A DNA stretch of 64,000 nt from Achromobacter animicus (GTDB lineage: Bacteria > Pseudomonadota > Gammaproteobacteria > Burkholderiales > Burkholderiaceae_B): the NCBI RefSeq assembly GCF_902859585.1, contig NZ_CADIJM010000005.1, forward strand, positions 248,001-312,000, given 5' to 3'. Both the position numbers and the translations under genes were made by a program. The notes beneath the pieces were generated by a model that saw only the letters and a list, made by a program, of their open reading frames with translations, was not told the DNA's origin and searched no databases. Shown here one piece after another: positions 56,492 to 64,000 of this stretch; the first letter of the stretch is position 1, and each line of letters starts with the position of its first letter.

Positions 56492-57022
56492 ATGAGAATT
56501 TACTCCCTCATCATCATGGCATTTGCACTGCTAGTGATCCCCTTAACTAGCTGTGACGCTCGGCAGGCCAAGCAGGACACCGTGGGCACGTCCATGACCG
56601 GAATCGATCACTTGCCGGATCACGTGAGCGTGCAGAACTTTTGGGTCAATGGCGCAAGCGGACATCAAGCAGGCACCGGTGGCCGCATCGTCTGCTGCGC
56701 GACCTTGCCGCGGAAATGGCATCCCGATCTAACGGTGGTGGTGAGCTGGAATGTCACTAACTGGCGAGATTGTGGCGGACAAAGCTACGAACGACGCGTG
56801 GCAGTGGACCCCTACGAAAAGGTGGGGCATATGTTTGTTCACTTCCTGGCAGATGGAAGCGTTCGTGTCGTTTCAGCAAACGTAGGTCCTGGTTACCCTG
56901 GCAATGGCTACCCCGGACCGGATGACTTGATTCCTAACAAGGACCCCTGGGATGTCTACGGCAGCTATCGCGAGCGCTGTTCGTGGGCAGGCGGCCCGGT
57001 CATGATGGAAAGAGCGCAGTGA
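56492..57022 (+). CDS. DUF3304 lipoprotein, copy 2 (candidate immunity protein)
   Basis: 176 residues, paralogue of the gene at 55752. The lipobox is again LTSC with Asp at +2. DNA is identical to copy 1 over 81 bases (56560-56640 against 55820-55900), while signal peptide and C-terminus diverge (CSWAGGPVMMERAQ here). Upstream flanks are also similar back to about base 56468. Its stop overlaps the effector start (GTGA), so it is translated with the effector and is the best candidate for its cognate immunity protein. Confidence 0.78.
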   Translation: MRIYSLIIMAFALLVIPLTSCDARQAKQDTVGTSMTGIDHLPDHVSVQNFWVNGASGHQAGTGGRIVCCATLPRKWHPDLTVVVSWNVTNWRDCGGQSYERRVAVDPYEKVGHMFVHFLADGSVRVVSANVGPGYPGNGYPGPDDLIPNKDPWDVYGSYRERCSWAGGPVMMERAQ

Positions 57023-58926
57023 ATAAACTCCTTCGAGCCCATCCCGTCGGCCCTACGCCGAGTATCCAGCCGTCGTTTCCACAGTGCCTTCCCGCCTCGG
57101 AGAACTGCGAGGTGGATCTACAGATCGGCGTATTCTTTGACGGGACGGGCAACAACCAATATTGGGACGATGCGAACGAATGCGCGCCAGGCCTTGGCCC
57201 GGGGATTACCCAACTCATGGCGCGGAAAGACACAAATGTGGCTCGGCTGTTCAGGGCATACCCCGAAAAGTTCACGGAGGGTAAGCGCAGGCTATATGTT
57301 CCAGGCGTGGGTACACCCTTTCCAGAAATCGGCGAGAACGACGACGCCGCTTTCGGACCGTCGAGCGGCCAGGGCGGTGACGGACGCATCAACTTTGGCT
57401 TGCTGAGCGTGCTGGATTTTATTCATCGTGCGATCAGCGGCAATAGATTTCGCTACGCAGACGAAGTCATCATGGCGCTATGCCGCAACGGCAAGCGCAT
57501 TTATTTCGAGCGCACAGACACCTATTCCCCTCTGGAGGGAGGCGTTCAGGATGTGCAGGCGCTGGATGCGGTGGGCATGCGTACGGAGGGGGGCTTGCTG
57601 TGCTTTGGAGACGGTGCTCGCCCGCACGCAGAGGCGTTTTACCGGCGTGAGGTCCAGGCGTTGGCAGACAGGATCGCCAGGACAGTCAAGCCCAAGCTGA
57701 TCAGTATTTCGCTGGACGTGTTCGGTTTTTCCCGAGGAGCAGCCCAGGCCCGGGTGTTCTGCAATTGGCTGCGCGCTCTGATGGACGGTGACCGCTTGTG
57801 CGGCGTGCGGACGGAGATTCGGTTTGTCGGCCTGTTCGACACGGTGGCCTCAATCGGCATTCCGGCCAGCGCCGGTGGCGATGGGCATTTCGCTTGGGCC
57901 ACGCCCGACGCACTAGCGGTGCCGGCCAACGTGCAATGCGTGCATTATGTGGCCATGCACGAGAATCGCACCTCGTTTCCGCTGGACAGCATACGCAGCC
58001 CTGATGGCAGCCTTGCGCGCAGGCACAAGGAATACGCGGTGCCTGGTGTGCATTCCGATGTGGGAGGCGGCTATCTGCCCGGAAGTCAGGGGCGCGGTCC
58101 CAGCGGACGATATGACGACATGCTGTCGCAGATTCCCTTGGAACTCATGTACGACGCCGCACGCAGCGCACAAGTCCCGCTCAACAAGAAGTTGGCTGAA
58201 GAAGGTAACTATGACCCCTTCGCCATTCACCCTAATGTCCGCAATGCCTACGACGCCTTCATGCAAGCGGTTCCAGCGGAAGCGACCGCCAGCCATTGGC
58301 TGATTTCCTACATCGCGTGGCGTTATCAGGTGCGAAACGTCTTTTCAACCAAACTAACCTGGGTGGCCCGCGCGAAGAAAGCCTTCCCCCACGACTTTCA
58401 GGACTTGGAAGGCGCCAACCAGACGCTACTGAAGGACATCTCCGCCCTGGACGGGATGACCGAAGAGGAGAGTGAGTACCTCAAACGTGCGGCCATGGTG
58501 AGTCCGTTGGCGTATGGCGGCGATGCCGTGACGAAAACATCGCGCCGATTGGTGCTGGCCGACGAAGCCGGGGACGTGCTGGAGCAAATCAAGGCGCATC
58601 CGACGTTGGCGACTCCCGAGAATCCGGAGCACTTGACGCCGCAAGCCTATTTGTTTGCCAACTACTTGCATGATTCCTACGCGGGCTTCCGTCCGCTCGA
58701 TCAACCGCTTAGCCGCCTTGGCTGCGCAGATCCCGTGCCCGGCAAGTGGGAACTCCAAGGCTATCTGCGCTACCGTCGCATCTATCGAGGCACAGGCAAA
58801 CCCGTGACCCAGGCGCCACCCACCGAGCAACAGCGCCAGGAAGCGGAGCAGCGCGAGTACGAAGCGACGAGGCGCGCGCTGCAGAACAGCATCGATATGA
58901 AGAAGCTGTTCAGTCTGCCACGGTGA
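57019..58926 (+). CDS. DUF2235 alpha/beta-hydrolase, Tle1-like T6SS phospholipase effector
   Basis: 635 residues, GTG start at 57019. Domain order: FFDGTGNN at residues 39-46 (family hallmark), nucleophile elbow GFSRGA with Ser238, GLFDTVAS with Asp274, VPGVHSDVGGGY with Asp347, and HDSYAGF with His551; Ser238, Asp274 or Asp347, and His551 are the likely triad. DUF2235 proteins of this type are Tle1 phospholipases delivered by type VI secretion into rival cells. No signal peptide. No vgrG, hcp, PAAR or sheath gene is in the window, so it is an orphan effector. The C-terminal 50 residues are a charged helical tail. Confidence 0.85.
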   Translation: MNKLLRAHPVGPTPSIQPSFPQCLPASENCEVDLQIGVFFDGTGNNQYWDDANECAPGLGPGITQLMARKDTNVARLFRAYPEKFTEGKRRLYVPGVGTPFPEIGENDDAAFGPSSGQGGDGRINFGLLSVLDFIHRAISGNRFRYADEVIMALCRNGKRIYFERTDTYSPLEGGVQDVQALDAVGMRTEGGLLCFGDGARPHAEAFYRREVQALADRIARTVKPKLISISLDVFGFSRGAAQARVFCNWLRALMDGDRLCGVRTEIRFVGLFDTVASIGIPASAGGDGHFAWATPDALAVPANVQCVHYVAMHENRTSFPLDSIRSPDGSLARRHKEYAVPGVHSDVGGGYLPGSQGRGPSGRYDDMLSQIPLELMYDAARSAQVPLNKKLAEEGNYDPFAIHPNVRNAYDAFMQAVPAEATASHWLISYIAWRYQVRNVFSTKLTWVARAKKAFPHDFQDLEGANQTLLKDISALDGMTEEESEYLKRAAMVSPLAYGGDAVTKTSRRLVLADEAGDVLEQIKAHPTLATPENPEHLTPQAYLFANYLHDSYAGFRPLDQPLSRLGCADPVPGKWELQGYLRYRRIYRGTGKPVTQAPPTEQQRQEAEQREYEATRRALQNSIDMKKLFSLPR

Positions 58927-58978
58927 TCAATGCCGGGGACCGGGCAGATCGGCATCCTTTTACTACGCGCCCGCATAG

Positions 58979-58990
58979 GTAATGAGAAGG
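58979..58990 (+). other. 12-bp copy of tRNA-Thr segment (possible right attachment half)
   Basis: GTAATGAGAAGG, identical to 55348-55359 in tRNA-Thr, 53 bases after the effector stop and just before the 3' end of the gntP-type gene. It may be the right end of an old insertion; similarity does not continue to the tRNA 3' end. Confidence 0.35.
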
Positions 58991-59027
58991 CGGCGCGCGC
59001 CCACCGCGCCTCCGCCCCCAGCCCTCG

Positions 59028-60416
59028 TCATCCCAGCGCCGGCAACAAGTTAAACAGCAGCACCATCGCCAACCCCACCACCGACACGATCGACTGCACG
59101 ACCGAGATCGTCTTCGTGGCTTCGCCCATCGTCATGCCGAACGATTCCTTCACCATCCAGAAACCGGCGTGATTCGCGTAGTTGAAGAACAGCGAGCCGC
59201 AGCCAATCGCCAGCGCTAGCAGCGGCAGGTTCAGGTTGGGGTCCGCGCCGGCAAGCGGCGCCAGCAAACCCGCGGCGCCCACGATGCCGACCGTGGCCGA
59301 GCCTGTCGACACCGACAGCAGCATGGCGATCAGCCAGCCCAGGATCAGCGGCGGGAAAGCGAACTGGTGGGTCAGGTGCACGATGGCGTCGCCGACCTTG
59401 GCGTTCGTCAGGACCTGTTGGAAGGCGCCGCCGCCGGCGATGATCAGCATGATGCCGGCAATGGGCTTCAAGCTTTGGCCCAGCGCGCCGCGCAGCTTTT
59501 CCGGGTCGCCGCCGCGCATGAAGACCAGTGTCACTGCCGCGAACAGCACGCCCAGCAGCATGGCGACGACGGGGTTGCCCAGGAAGGCGGCCACGTGCGT
59601 CACGCTGGAGTCCTTGGGCAGCAGCATTTCGGCCACGGCATGGACCAGCATCAGCAAGGCCGGCAGCAGTGCCGCCAGCACGCCCAGGCCGACGCTGGGC
59701 GCATTCTGGCCCGCGGGGCTGTCGGTGGAGGCGGTGAACTGTTCAAGCAGCGCCTCGTCCGGCCGCGTCGTCATACGCGGGGCAATGAATGCGCCATACA
59801 GCGGTCCGCCGAAGATCATGGCCGGCAGGGCTGCGATGAAGCCGTAGATCATGGTCGGGCCGACCGTGGTCTTGAGCGTGGCGATGGCCGTCAGCGGGCC
59901 GGGATGCGGCGGCACCATGCCGTGCATGGCGGCCAGGGCCGAAATCACCGGCACGCCTACGTAGACATAGGCCGAGCCCTTGAAGCGCGCCTGGCTTTCC
60001 AGCTTGCGCGCCACGCTGAAGATCAGCGGCAGCATCACCACCAGACCCACTTCAAAGAACATGGGGATGCCGATGACGAACGCCACCAGCGTCATGGCCC
60101 AGGGAATCAGGCGCGGGGAGGTGTGGCGCAGGATTGCATTGGCCAGGCGCTCGGTGGTGCCGGAGTCCGCGAGGATCTTGCCCAGCATCGCGCCCAGCGC
60201 GATCACCACGCCCACGGCGCCCAGCGTCTTGCCGGCGCCGTCGGTCAGGCTTTTGACGATGGCACCCGGGGCCATGCCCGTTGCAAAGCCGACGCCGATC
60301 GACACGATCAAGAGCGCCAGCAGCGGATGCATGCGTATCCGCGAGACGATCAGTGCGACCAGGACCAGAACGCTCACCAGAGCGGTGAGCAGCAATTGAA
60401 TGTCGAACGAAGACAT
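59028..60416 (-). CDS. GntP-family gluconate/organic acid:H+ symporter
   Basis: 462 residues, about twelve to fourteen membrane segments. Signatures: LALLIVSIGVGFATGMAPGAIVKSL near the N-terminus, HGMVPPHPGPLTA in the middle, and a conserved C-terminal stretch GCGSLFFNYANHAGFWMVKESFGMT. GntP permeases carry gluconate or related sugar acids. No sugar-acid catabolic genes are next to it, so the substrate is open. It converges on the accessory module. Confidence 0.92.
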   Translation of the reverse strand: MSSFDIQLLLTALVSVLVLVALIVSRIRMHPLLALLIVSIGVGFATGMAPGAIVKSLTDGAGKTLGAVGVVIALGAMLGKILADSGTTERLANAILRHTSPRLIPWAMTLVAFVIGIPMFFEVGLVVMLPLIFSVARKLESQARFKGSAYVYVGVPVISALAAMHGMVPPHPGPLTAIATLKTTVGPTMIYGFIAALPAMIFGGPLYGAFIAPRMTTRPDEALLEQFTASTDSPAGQNAPSVGLGVLAALLPALLMLVHAVAEMLLPKDSSVTHVAAFLGNPVVAMLLGVLFAAVTLVFMRGGDPEKLRGALGQSLKPIAGIMLIIAGGGAFQQVLTNAKVGDAIVHLTHQFAFPPLILGWLIAMLLSVSTGSATVGIVGAAGLLAPLAGADPNLNLPLLALAIGCGSLFFNYANHAGFWMVKESFGMTMGEATKTISVVQSIVSVVGLAMVLLFNLLPALG

Positions 60417-60543
60417 ATGAGAACCCAGAAAAATCGAGAGAGGTCGCGAGCCCTCTGCGCGCCATCATACGGGATCGGGTTGACGGCAAGCTTGAAAAAA
60501 AGGGCCGGTTTCGGCCGCCGAAACGCGCTTTTTCGGCCCCGCT

Positions 60544-60572
60544 TTGCATTCTTCCGTTTTTTTGTGCATAAT
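60544..60572 (+). promoter_or_regulatory. Predicted promoter of tRNA-Asn
   Basis: TTGCAT, 17 bases, CATAAT; start near 60579, about 11 bases before the mature tRNA. A GC-rich discriminator (TTCGCCCCC) follows, as in stringently controlled stable-RNA promoters. Confidence 0.65.
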
Positions 60573-60589
60573 TCGCCCCCTCTACCTGT

Positions 60590-60665
60590 TCCCCGATAGC
60601 TCAGTCGGTAGAGCGACGGACTGTTAATCCGCAGGTCGCTGGTTCGAGCCCAGCTCGGGGAGCCA
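60590..60665 (+). tRNA. tRNA-Asn (anticodon GTT)
   Basis: 76 bases with a coded CCA end. Acceptor TCCCCGA pairs with TCGGGGA; anticodon loop CTGTTAA gives GTT; T loop GGTTCGAGCCC. Confidence 0.97.
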
Positions 60666-60691
60666 AGAATTTGCAGTACCGCAGTACCCTT

Positions 60692-60723
60692 AAAAAAGCC
60701 CGCAACTTGTTTGCGGGCTTTTT
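60692..60723 (+). terminator. Terminator of tRNA-Asn
   Basis: AAAAAGCCCGCAA/TTGCGGGCTTTTT, a 13-bp stem with a 5-base loop and a T tract. Confidence 0.93.
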
Positions 60724-60827
60724 GCATTGGGGCACGGGGTTGCAGCCATGCTGGCGCGCGAGTTGCCAACCCGCGCGCATCGCGTAGCATCACCCGGATC
60801 TGCCGCACCTTCCGTCCCTGCACACCG

Positions 60828-61739
60828 ATGCGTTCCTCGCGATCCCTGCCGCCCCTGGTCTCCCTGCGCGCCTTCGAGGCCGCCGCGCGGCGGTTGAGCT
60901 TTTCGCAGGCCGGAGAAGAGCTGTTCGTCACACAGAGCGCGATCAGCCATCACATCCAGCGGCTGGAAAGGGAATTGGGCGTGGCGCTTTTTGAACGGCG
61001 AACGCGCGCCGTCGCGCTGACCGAGGCCGGGCAGGCCTACTACGCGCGCGTGCACGCGGCGTTCGAGTTGCTGCGCCAGGGCACCGACGAACTGCGCGCA
61101 CCCGAGCCCGCGCGCCATACGCTGCGGATCGGCTTGCTGGCGTCGTTCGCCACGCGCTGGCTGGCGACGCGCCTGCCCGCCTTTGCCGCTGCGCATCCCC
61201 ACATCGATCTGCAGTTGCAGCCCGACATCGCGCTGGCGGATGTGGCGGGTGGCGAGGTTGACGCCGCGATCCGCTATGGTCGCGGTGGCTGGCCCGGCGT
61301 GCGCAGCACATTGTTGATGACGGAACGCCTGTCAGTCGTGTGCGCGCCCGCGCTGGTGGCGGGCAGGAAGCGGCCGAAAACGCCCGCAGACCTGCTGCGC
61401 CACCCGCTGCTGGTCTCGCACGCGCGGCAGCAGTTCGAATGGGACGCCTGGGCGCACCGGTACGGGCTGGATCTGGGCGCCGCGCGCACGGTGCGCCTGC
61501 ACGACTACAACATCGTCGTCGAGGCCGCGCTTGCAGGGCAGGGCCTGGCGATGGGCCGGGAACGGCTGATCGGCGCGCACCTGGCGAGCGGCGCGCTGGT
61601 CGAGGCGCTGCCCGGTGCGGTGCTGGAAGATCCGCGCATCGGCTGGTGGTTCGTCACGCCGCGCGGCGCATTCAGCGAACCCGTCCAGGCGTTGCACGAC
61701 TGGCTGGCGCAGACCGCGGCCCCATCCACCGGCGTCTGA
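60828..61739 (+). CDS. LysR-family regulator, GcvA-like
   Basis: 303 residues. HTH: LPPLVSLRAFEAAARRLSFSQAGEELFVTQSAISHHIQRLE, typical for the GcvA/AmpR branch; the effector domain has LRIGLLASFATRWLATRLPAFAAAHPHIDLQ and ADVAGGEVDAAIRYGRGGWPG. The ATG at 60828 is chosen; longer in-frame starts overlap the tRNA terminator. It precedes a RidA-type gene and an aminotransferase on the same strand, and a long palindrome lies directly after its stop, so control of those two genes is likely. Confidence 0.9.
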   Translation: MRSSRSLPPLVSLRAFEAAARRLSFSQAGEELFVTQSAISHHIQRLERELGVALFERRTRAVALTEAGQAYYARVHAAFELLRQGTDELRAPEPARHTLRIGLLASFATRWLATRLPAFAAAHPHIDLQLQPDIALADVAGGEVDAAIRYGRGGWPGVRSTLLMTERLSVVCAPALVAGRKRPKTPADLLRHPLLVSHARQQFEWDAWAHRYGLDLGAARTVRLHDYNIVVEAALAGQGLAMGRERLIGAHLASGALVEALPGAVLEDPRIGWWFVTPRGAFSEPVQALHDWLAQTAAPSTGV

Positions 61740-61740
61740 C

Positions 61741-61763
61741 ACGTATTAGTTTTACTCATACGT
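61741..61763. promoter_or_regulatory. 23-bp palindromic operator candidate upstream of the RidA gene
   Basis: ACGTAT-T-AGT-TTT-ACT-C-ATACGT: 18 of 23 positions are symmetric. It lies one base after the LysR stop codon and 95 bases before the RidA-type start. It is a candidate site for the adjacent LysR regulator. Confidence 0.5.
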
Positions 61764-61857
61764 ACCAAGCAAGAATTGATTGGTCATGCCGCCCCGCGGC
61801 CGATAGCATCGGGGAAGCGTCAAGACGCGCTTTCCCTTTCTTCATAGGTGATCCGAT

Positions 61858-62331
61858 ATGACCCAAAGCATTTCCGCCCGCGTTGCCGAACTTGGCCTGG
61901 TCCTGGAAGCAGCCGCCGCGCCGGCCGCCAACTACGTGCCCTTCGTCCAGGAAGGCAACCTGCTCTATATCTCTGGCCAGATCTCGCGCAAGGACGGCAA
62001 GGCGGCCTATCTGGGCCAATTGGGCCATCAGGTGTCGGACGCCGACGGCGTCCAGGCGGCACGGGCCAGCGCATTGGGCATCCTGTCGCAGATTGCCGCC
62101 GCCACGGGCGACCGCCTGGATCGCGTGGCGCGCGTCGTCAAGCTGGGCGTGTTCGTTGCCAGCGCGCCGGACTTCAACCGCCAGAGCGCCATCGCCAATG
62201 GCGCTTCGGACCTGATGGTCGACGTGTTCGGCGACGCGGGACGCCATGCCCGCAGCGCCGTCGGCGTCGCCGCGTTGCCGCAAGGCGTGTCGGTGGAAGT
62301 CGAGGCCGTGATCGCGCTGACCCCGGCCTGA
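61858..62331 (+). CDS. RidA/YjgF-family protein
   Basis: 157 residues. The long (about 155-residue) Rid subgroup: YVPFVQEGNLLYISGQISRKDGK and ALGILSQIAAATGDRLDRVARVVKLGVFVASAPDF, with ARSAVGVAALPQGVSVEVEAVIAL at the end. Archetypal RidA deaminates reactive enamines released by PLP enzymes, but the catalytic Arg found in that group (in R-x-A/S-V) here reads ARSAVGVAALP, which keeps an Arg-Ser pair; activity is unproven. It is followed by a PLP enzyme, a suggestive pairing. Confidence 0.85.
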   Translation: MTQSISARVAELGLVLEAAAAPAANYVPFVQEGNLLYISGQISRKDGKAAYLGQLGHQVSDADGVQAARASALGILSQIAAATGDRLDRVARVVKLGVFVASAPDFNRQSAIANGASDLMVDVFGDAGRHARSAVGVAALPQGVSVEVEAVIALTPA

Positions 62332-62365
62332 TGCCGGCCGACTGAAAGCCACGACAGGAACCGCC

Positions 62366-63562
62366 ATGACCGCCCCCCTGACCCCGAGCGCCGTCCAGGC
62401 GCTGCGCGCCCTCACGCCCGGCGCGCAAAGCACGGTGCACTTCAATCACGCCGGCGCGTCGCTGCCGTCAGAAGCCACGCTGCTGGCCATTCATGCGCAT
62501 CTGAAGCGCGAAGCGGCGCAGGGTCCGATGGAGGCGGGCGTGGCGGCGCGCGACCTGACCGAAGCGGCCCGTTCGTTGGCGGCGCAGCTACTGAACGCGC
62601 ACGTGGACGAAATCGCGTTGACCGGCGGCAACTCGCCGGGCTGGGGCGCCGCGTTTGCGGCGCTGCCGGTGTGGCGGCCCGGAGACCGCATTCTGGTCGG
62701 CCGTCACGAATGGGGCGGCAATCTGGCCGCCATGCGCCTGATTGCGCAGCGCGCGGGCGCAACGCTGGAAACCATCCCGTCCGACGACAGCGGCTGCGTG
62801 GACGCGCAGGCGCTGGAAGCCATGCTGGACGACCGGGTGCGACTGATCGCGCTGACCTGGCTGCCCGCCAACGGCGGCCTCATCAACCCCGCCGCCGCCA
62901 TCGGACGCGTGGCGCGCAAGCATGGCATTCCGTACTTTGTGGACGGCGCGCAGGCGGTGGGTCAGTTTTCCATCGACGTGCGCGAGATCGGCTGCGATGT
63001 GCTGAGCGGCGCCGGCCGCAAGGCCTTGCGCGGACCGCGCGGCACGGGGTTGCTGTACGTGCGGCGCGACTTCCTGGATCGGCTCACGCCCGCCTTCGTG
63101 GACACGCATTCCGCGCCGCTGGGCGCTGACGGCGAGCCCATGTTGCGTGCCGATGCCGCGCGTCTGGAATCCGCGGAGAACTCGCTGGCGCTGCGCTGCG
63201 GCCTTGCCAATGCCCTGCGCGAAGCACTGGATGTGGGCCTGGACTCGATCCGCGCGACCATCGACGCCAACGCCCAGGCGCTGCGCGCCGAACTGGCGGC
63301 CATTCCCGGCGTGTCGGTGCTGGACCAGGGCCGCGACAAATCCGGGCTGGTCGCCTTCAACCTCGCCGGACACGACGCGGCCGACGTGCAACGCGCGCTG
63401 GCCGCGCAGGGCATCACGATCGGCAGCAATGGCGTGCCCTACACCCCGCTGGACATGCAGGCCCGCGGCCTGGACCGGGTCGCACGCGCATCGGTGAGCT
63501 ATCTGACGAGCGGCAACGAGATCGACCGGCTGCTGGAAGCCCTGCGCAAGCTGGCCTCATAA
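62366..63562 (+). CDS. Class V aminotransferase-fold PLP enzyme
   Basis: 398 residues. Fold type I, class V (cysteine desulfurase/isopenicillin-epimerase-like). The N-terminal FNHAGASLPSEATL is the family start; VDGAQAVGQFSIDVREIGCDVLSGAGRKALRGPRGTGLLYV contains the cofactor Asp and the Schiff-base Lys. There is no flexible-loop Cys motif characteristic of NifS/IscS, so a desulfurase role is unlikely; racemase, lyase or aminotransferase chemistry is open. It starts 34 bases after the RidA-type gene. Confidence 0.85.
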   Translation: MTAPLTPSAVQALRALTPGAQSTVHFNHAGASLPSEATLLAIHAHLKREAAQGPMEAGVAARDLTEAARSLAAQLLNAHVDEIALTGGNSPGWGAAFAALPVWRPGDRILVGRHEWGGNLAAMRLIAQRAGATLETIPSDDSGCVDAQALEAMLDDRVRLIALTWLPANGGLINPAAAIGRVARKHGIPYFVDGAQAVGQFSIDVREIGCDVLSGAGRKALRGPRGTGLLYVRRDFLDRLTPAFVDTHSAPLGADGEPMLRADAARLESAENSLALRCGLANALREALDVGLDSIRATIDANAQALRAELAAIPGVSVLDQGRDKSGLVAFNLAGHDAADVQRALAAQGITIGSNGVPYTPLDMQARGLDRVARASVSYLTSGNEIDRLLEALRKLAS

Positions 63563-63618
63563 CGGGTGCTGGATCGAGCCGCCCGCGTATGACTGCGCGG
63601 CGGCGCCTCCGGCCCGCA

Positions 63619-64000
63619 TTACGCGATCCTGCCCGCCACGCCCCGCTTCGAAAACGGCGACCATTTCGTGAACACGAGCAGGTTGCCCAGCATCACCAGC
63701 GCCAGGCCGGCGAACGCGTAGGGCGTCCAGCGGTAGCCTTCGACGACGGTCGATATGCTCAGCGCCACGACCGGAAACAGCACCGTGCAGTAGGCGGCCC
63801 GCGCCGGTCCCATGCGGCCGACCAGCGTCAGATACGCGGTAAAACCCACGACCGACCCCAGCACGGCCAGATAGAGCAACGCGCCCACATAGGCCGGCGA
63901 GGAATCAAAGCCGAACGGCAGTCCGGCAACCACGCAGCCCGCCAGAAGAATCGCCGCGCCATAAAGCATGCTGTACGCATTGCCTGTCAGCGGCCGGATG
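63619..64000 (-). CDS. EamA-type DMT transporter, 3' part only
   Basis: The last ~127 codons of a gene that continues beyond the window end. The visible part has four hydrophobic helices, with YVGALLYLAVLGSVVGFTAYLTLVGRMGPARAAYCTVLFPVVALSISTVVEGYRW, the second EamA repeat. Such drug/metabolite transporters export amino acids or other small molecules. The reading frame stays open to base 64000. Confidence 0.85.
   Translation of the reverse strand, partial: IRPLTGNAYSMLYGAAILLAGCVVAGLPFGFDSSPAYVGALLYLAVLGSVVGFTAYLTLVGRMGPARAAYCTVLFPVVALSISTVVEGYRWTPYAFAGLALVMLGNLLVFTKWSPFSKRGVAGRIA

Overview
The window looks like the chromosome of an Alcaligenaceae betaproteobacterium close to Achromobacter or Bordetella. 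The reasons are high GC with G/C-ending codons, a Bug-type solute-binding protein, PhaM and DUF3717 genes, and the combined order mla - bolA - murA - his - hinT - tatABC - degS - pet - sspAB. The genus is an inference from gene content; no rRNA is present.

Layout. 0.06-2 kb: PHA-granule regulator PhaM, a glycine-zipper protein and a DUF3717 protein. 2-10.8 kb, minus strand: a caa3-type cytochrome c oxidase operon (ctaC, ctaD, a 41-residue assembly peptide, DUF2970, ctaE, SURF1, a CxxxC membrane protein, ctaA, ctaB, sco), interrupted by one small plus-strand gene. 11-19 kb: Nudix hydrolase, CNB-domain Na+/H+ antiporter, cAMP phosphodiesterase, a candidate small RNA, rpoH under a perfect CIRCE element, a membrane protein and S-formylglutathione hydrolase. 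18.9-26.5 kb: a transposase-derived protein without catalytic residues, then gltBD (glutamate synthase). 26.6-31.5 kb: ompW, LysR/MFS pair, Bug protein, nitronate monooxygenase. 31.5-37.7 kb: a REPIN-like inverted repeat, mlaFEDAC, an ABC-2 exporter, bolA. 37.7-45.8 kb: murA and hisGDCBHAFIE, many genes overlapping by 4 bp. 45.8-55.3 kb: hinT, tatABC, a self-regulated HTH gene, a DegS-like protease, a Nif3 protein, mscL, petABC, sspAB. 55.3-59 kb: tRNA-Thr followed by an accessory module of two near-identical DUF3304 lipoproteins and a DUF2235 (Tle1-like) phospholipase effector. 59-64 kb: GntP permease, tRNA-Asn, LysR, RidA-type protein, class V aminotransferase and the 3' part of a DMT transporter.

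How it works together. Much of the window is respiratory and envelope housekeeping. The bc1 complex (petABC) feeds the caa3 oxidase. TatABC probably exports the Rieske subunit, which has a twin-arginine leader. Mla proteins maintain outer-membrane lipid asymmetry, and MurA starts peptidoglycan synthesis. GltBD and the his genes supply nitrogen and histidine.

The least ordinary parts are (1) the effector/immunity module beside tRNA-Thr, where a 740-bp tandem duplication left a dead 5' fragment of the effector gene in exact register and a 12-bp piece of the tRNA recurs at the far edge; (2) a transposase-derived gene whose HUH histidines and catalytic tyrosine are gone; (3) an orphan terminator with a pyrimidine-loop hairpin that suggests an unannotated sRNA; and (4) an HTH gene whose promoter, operator and start codon overlap so that its mRNA should be leaderless.
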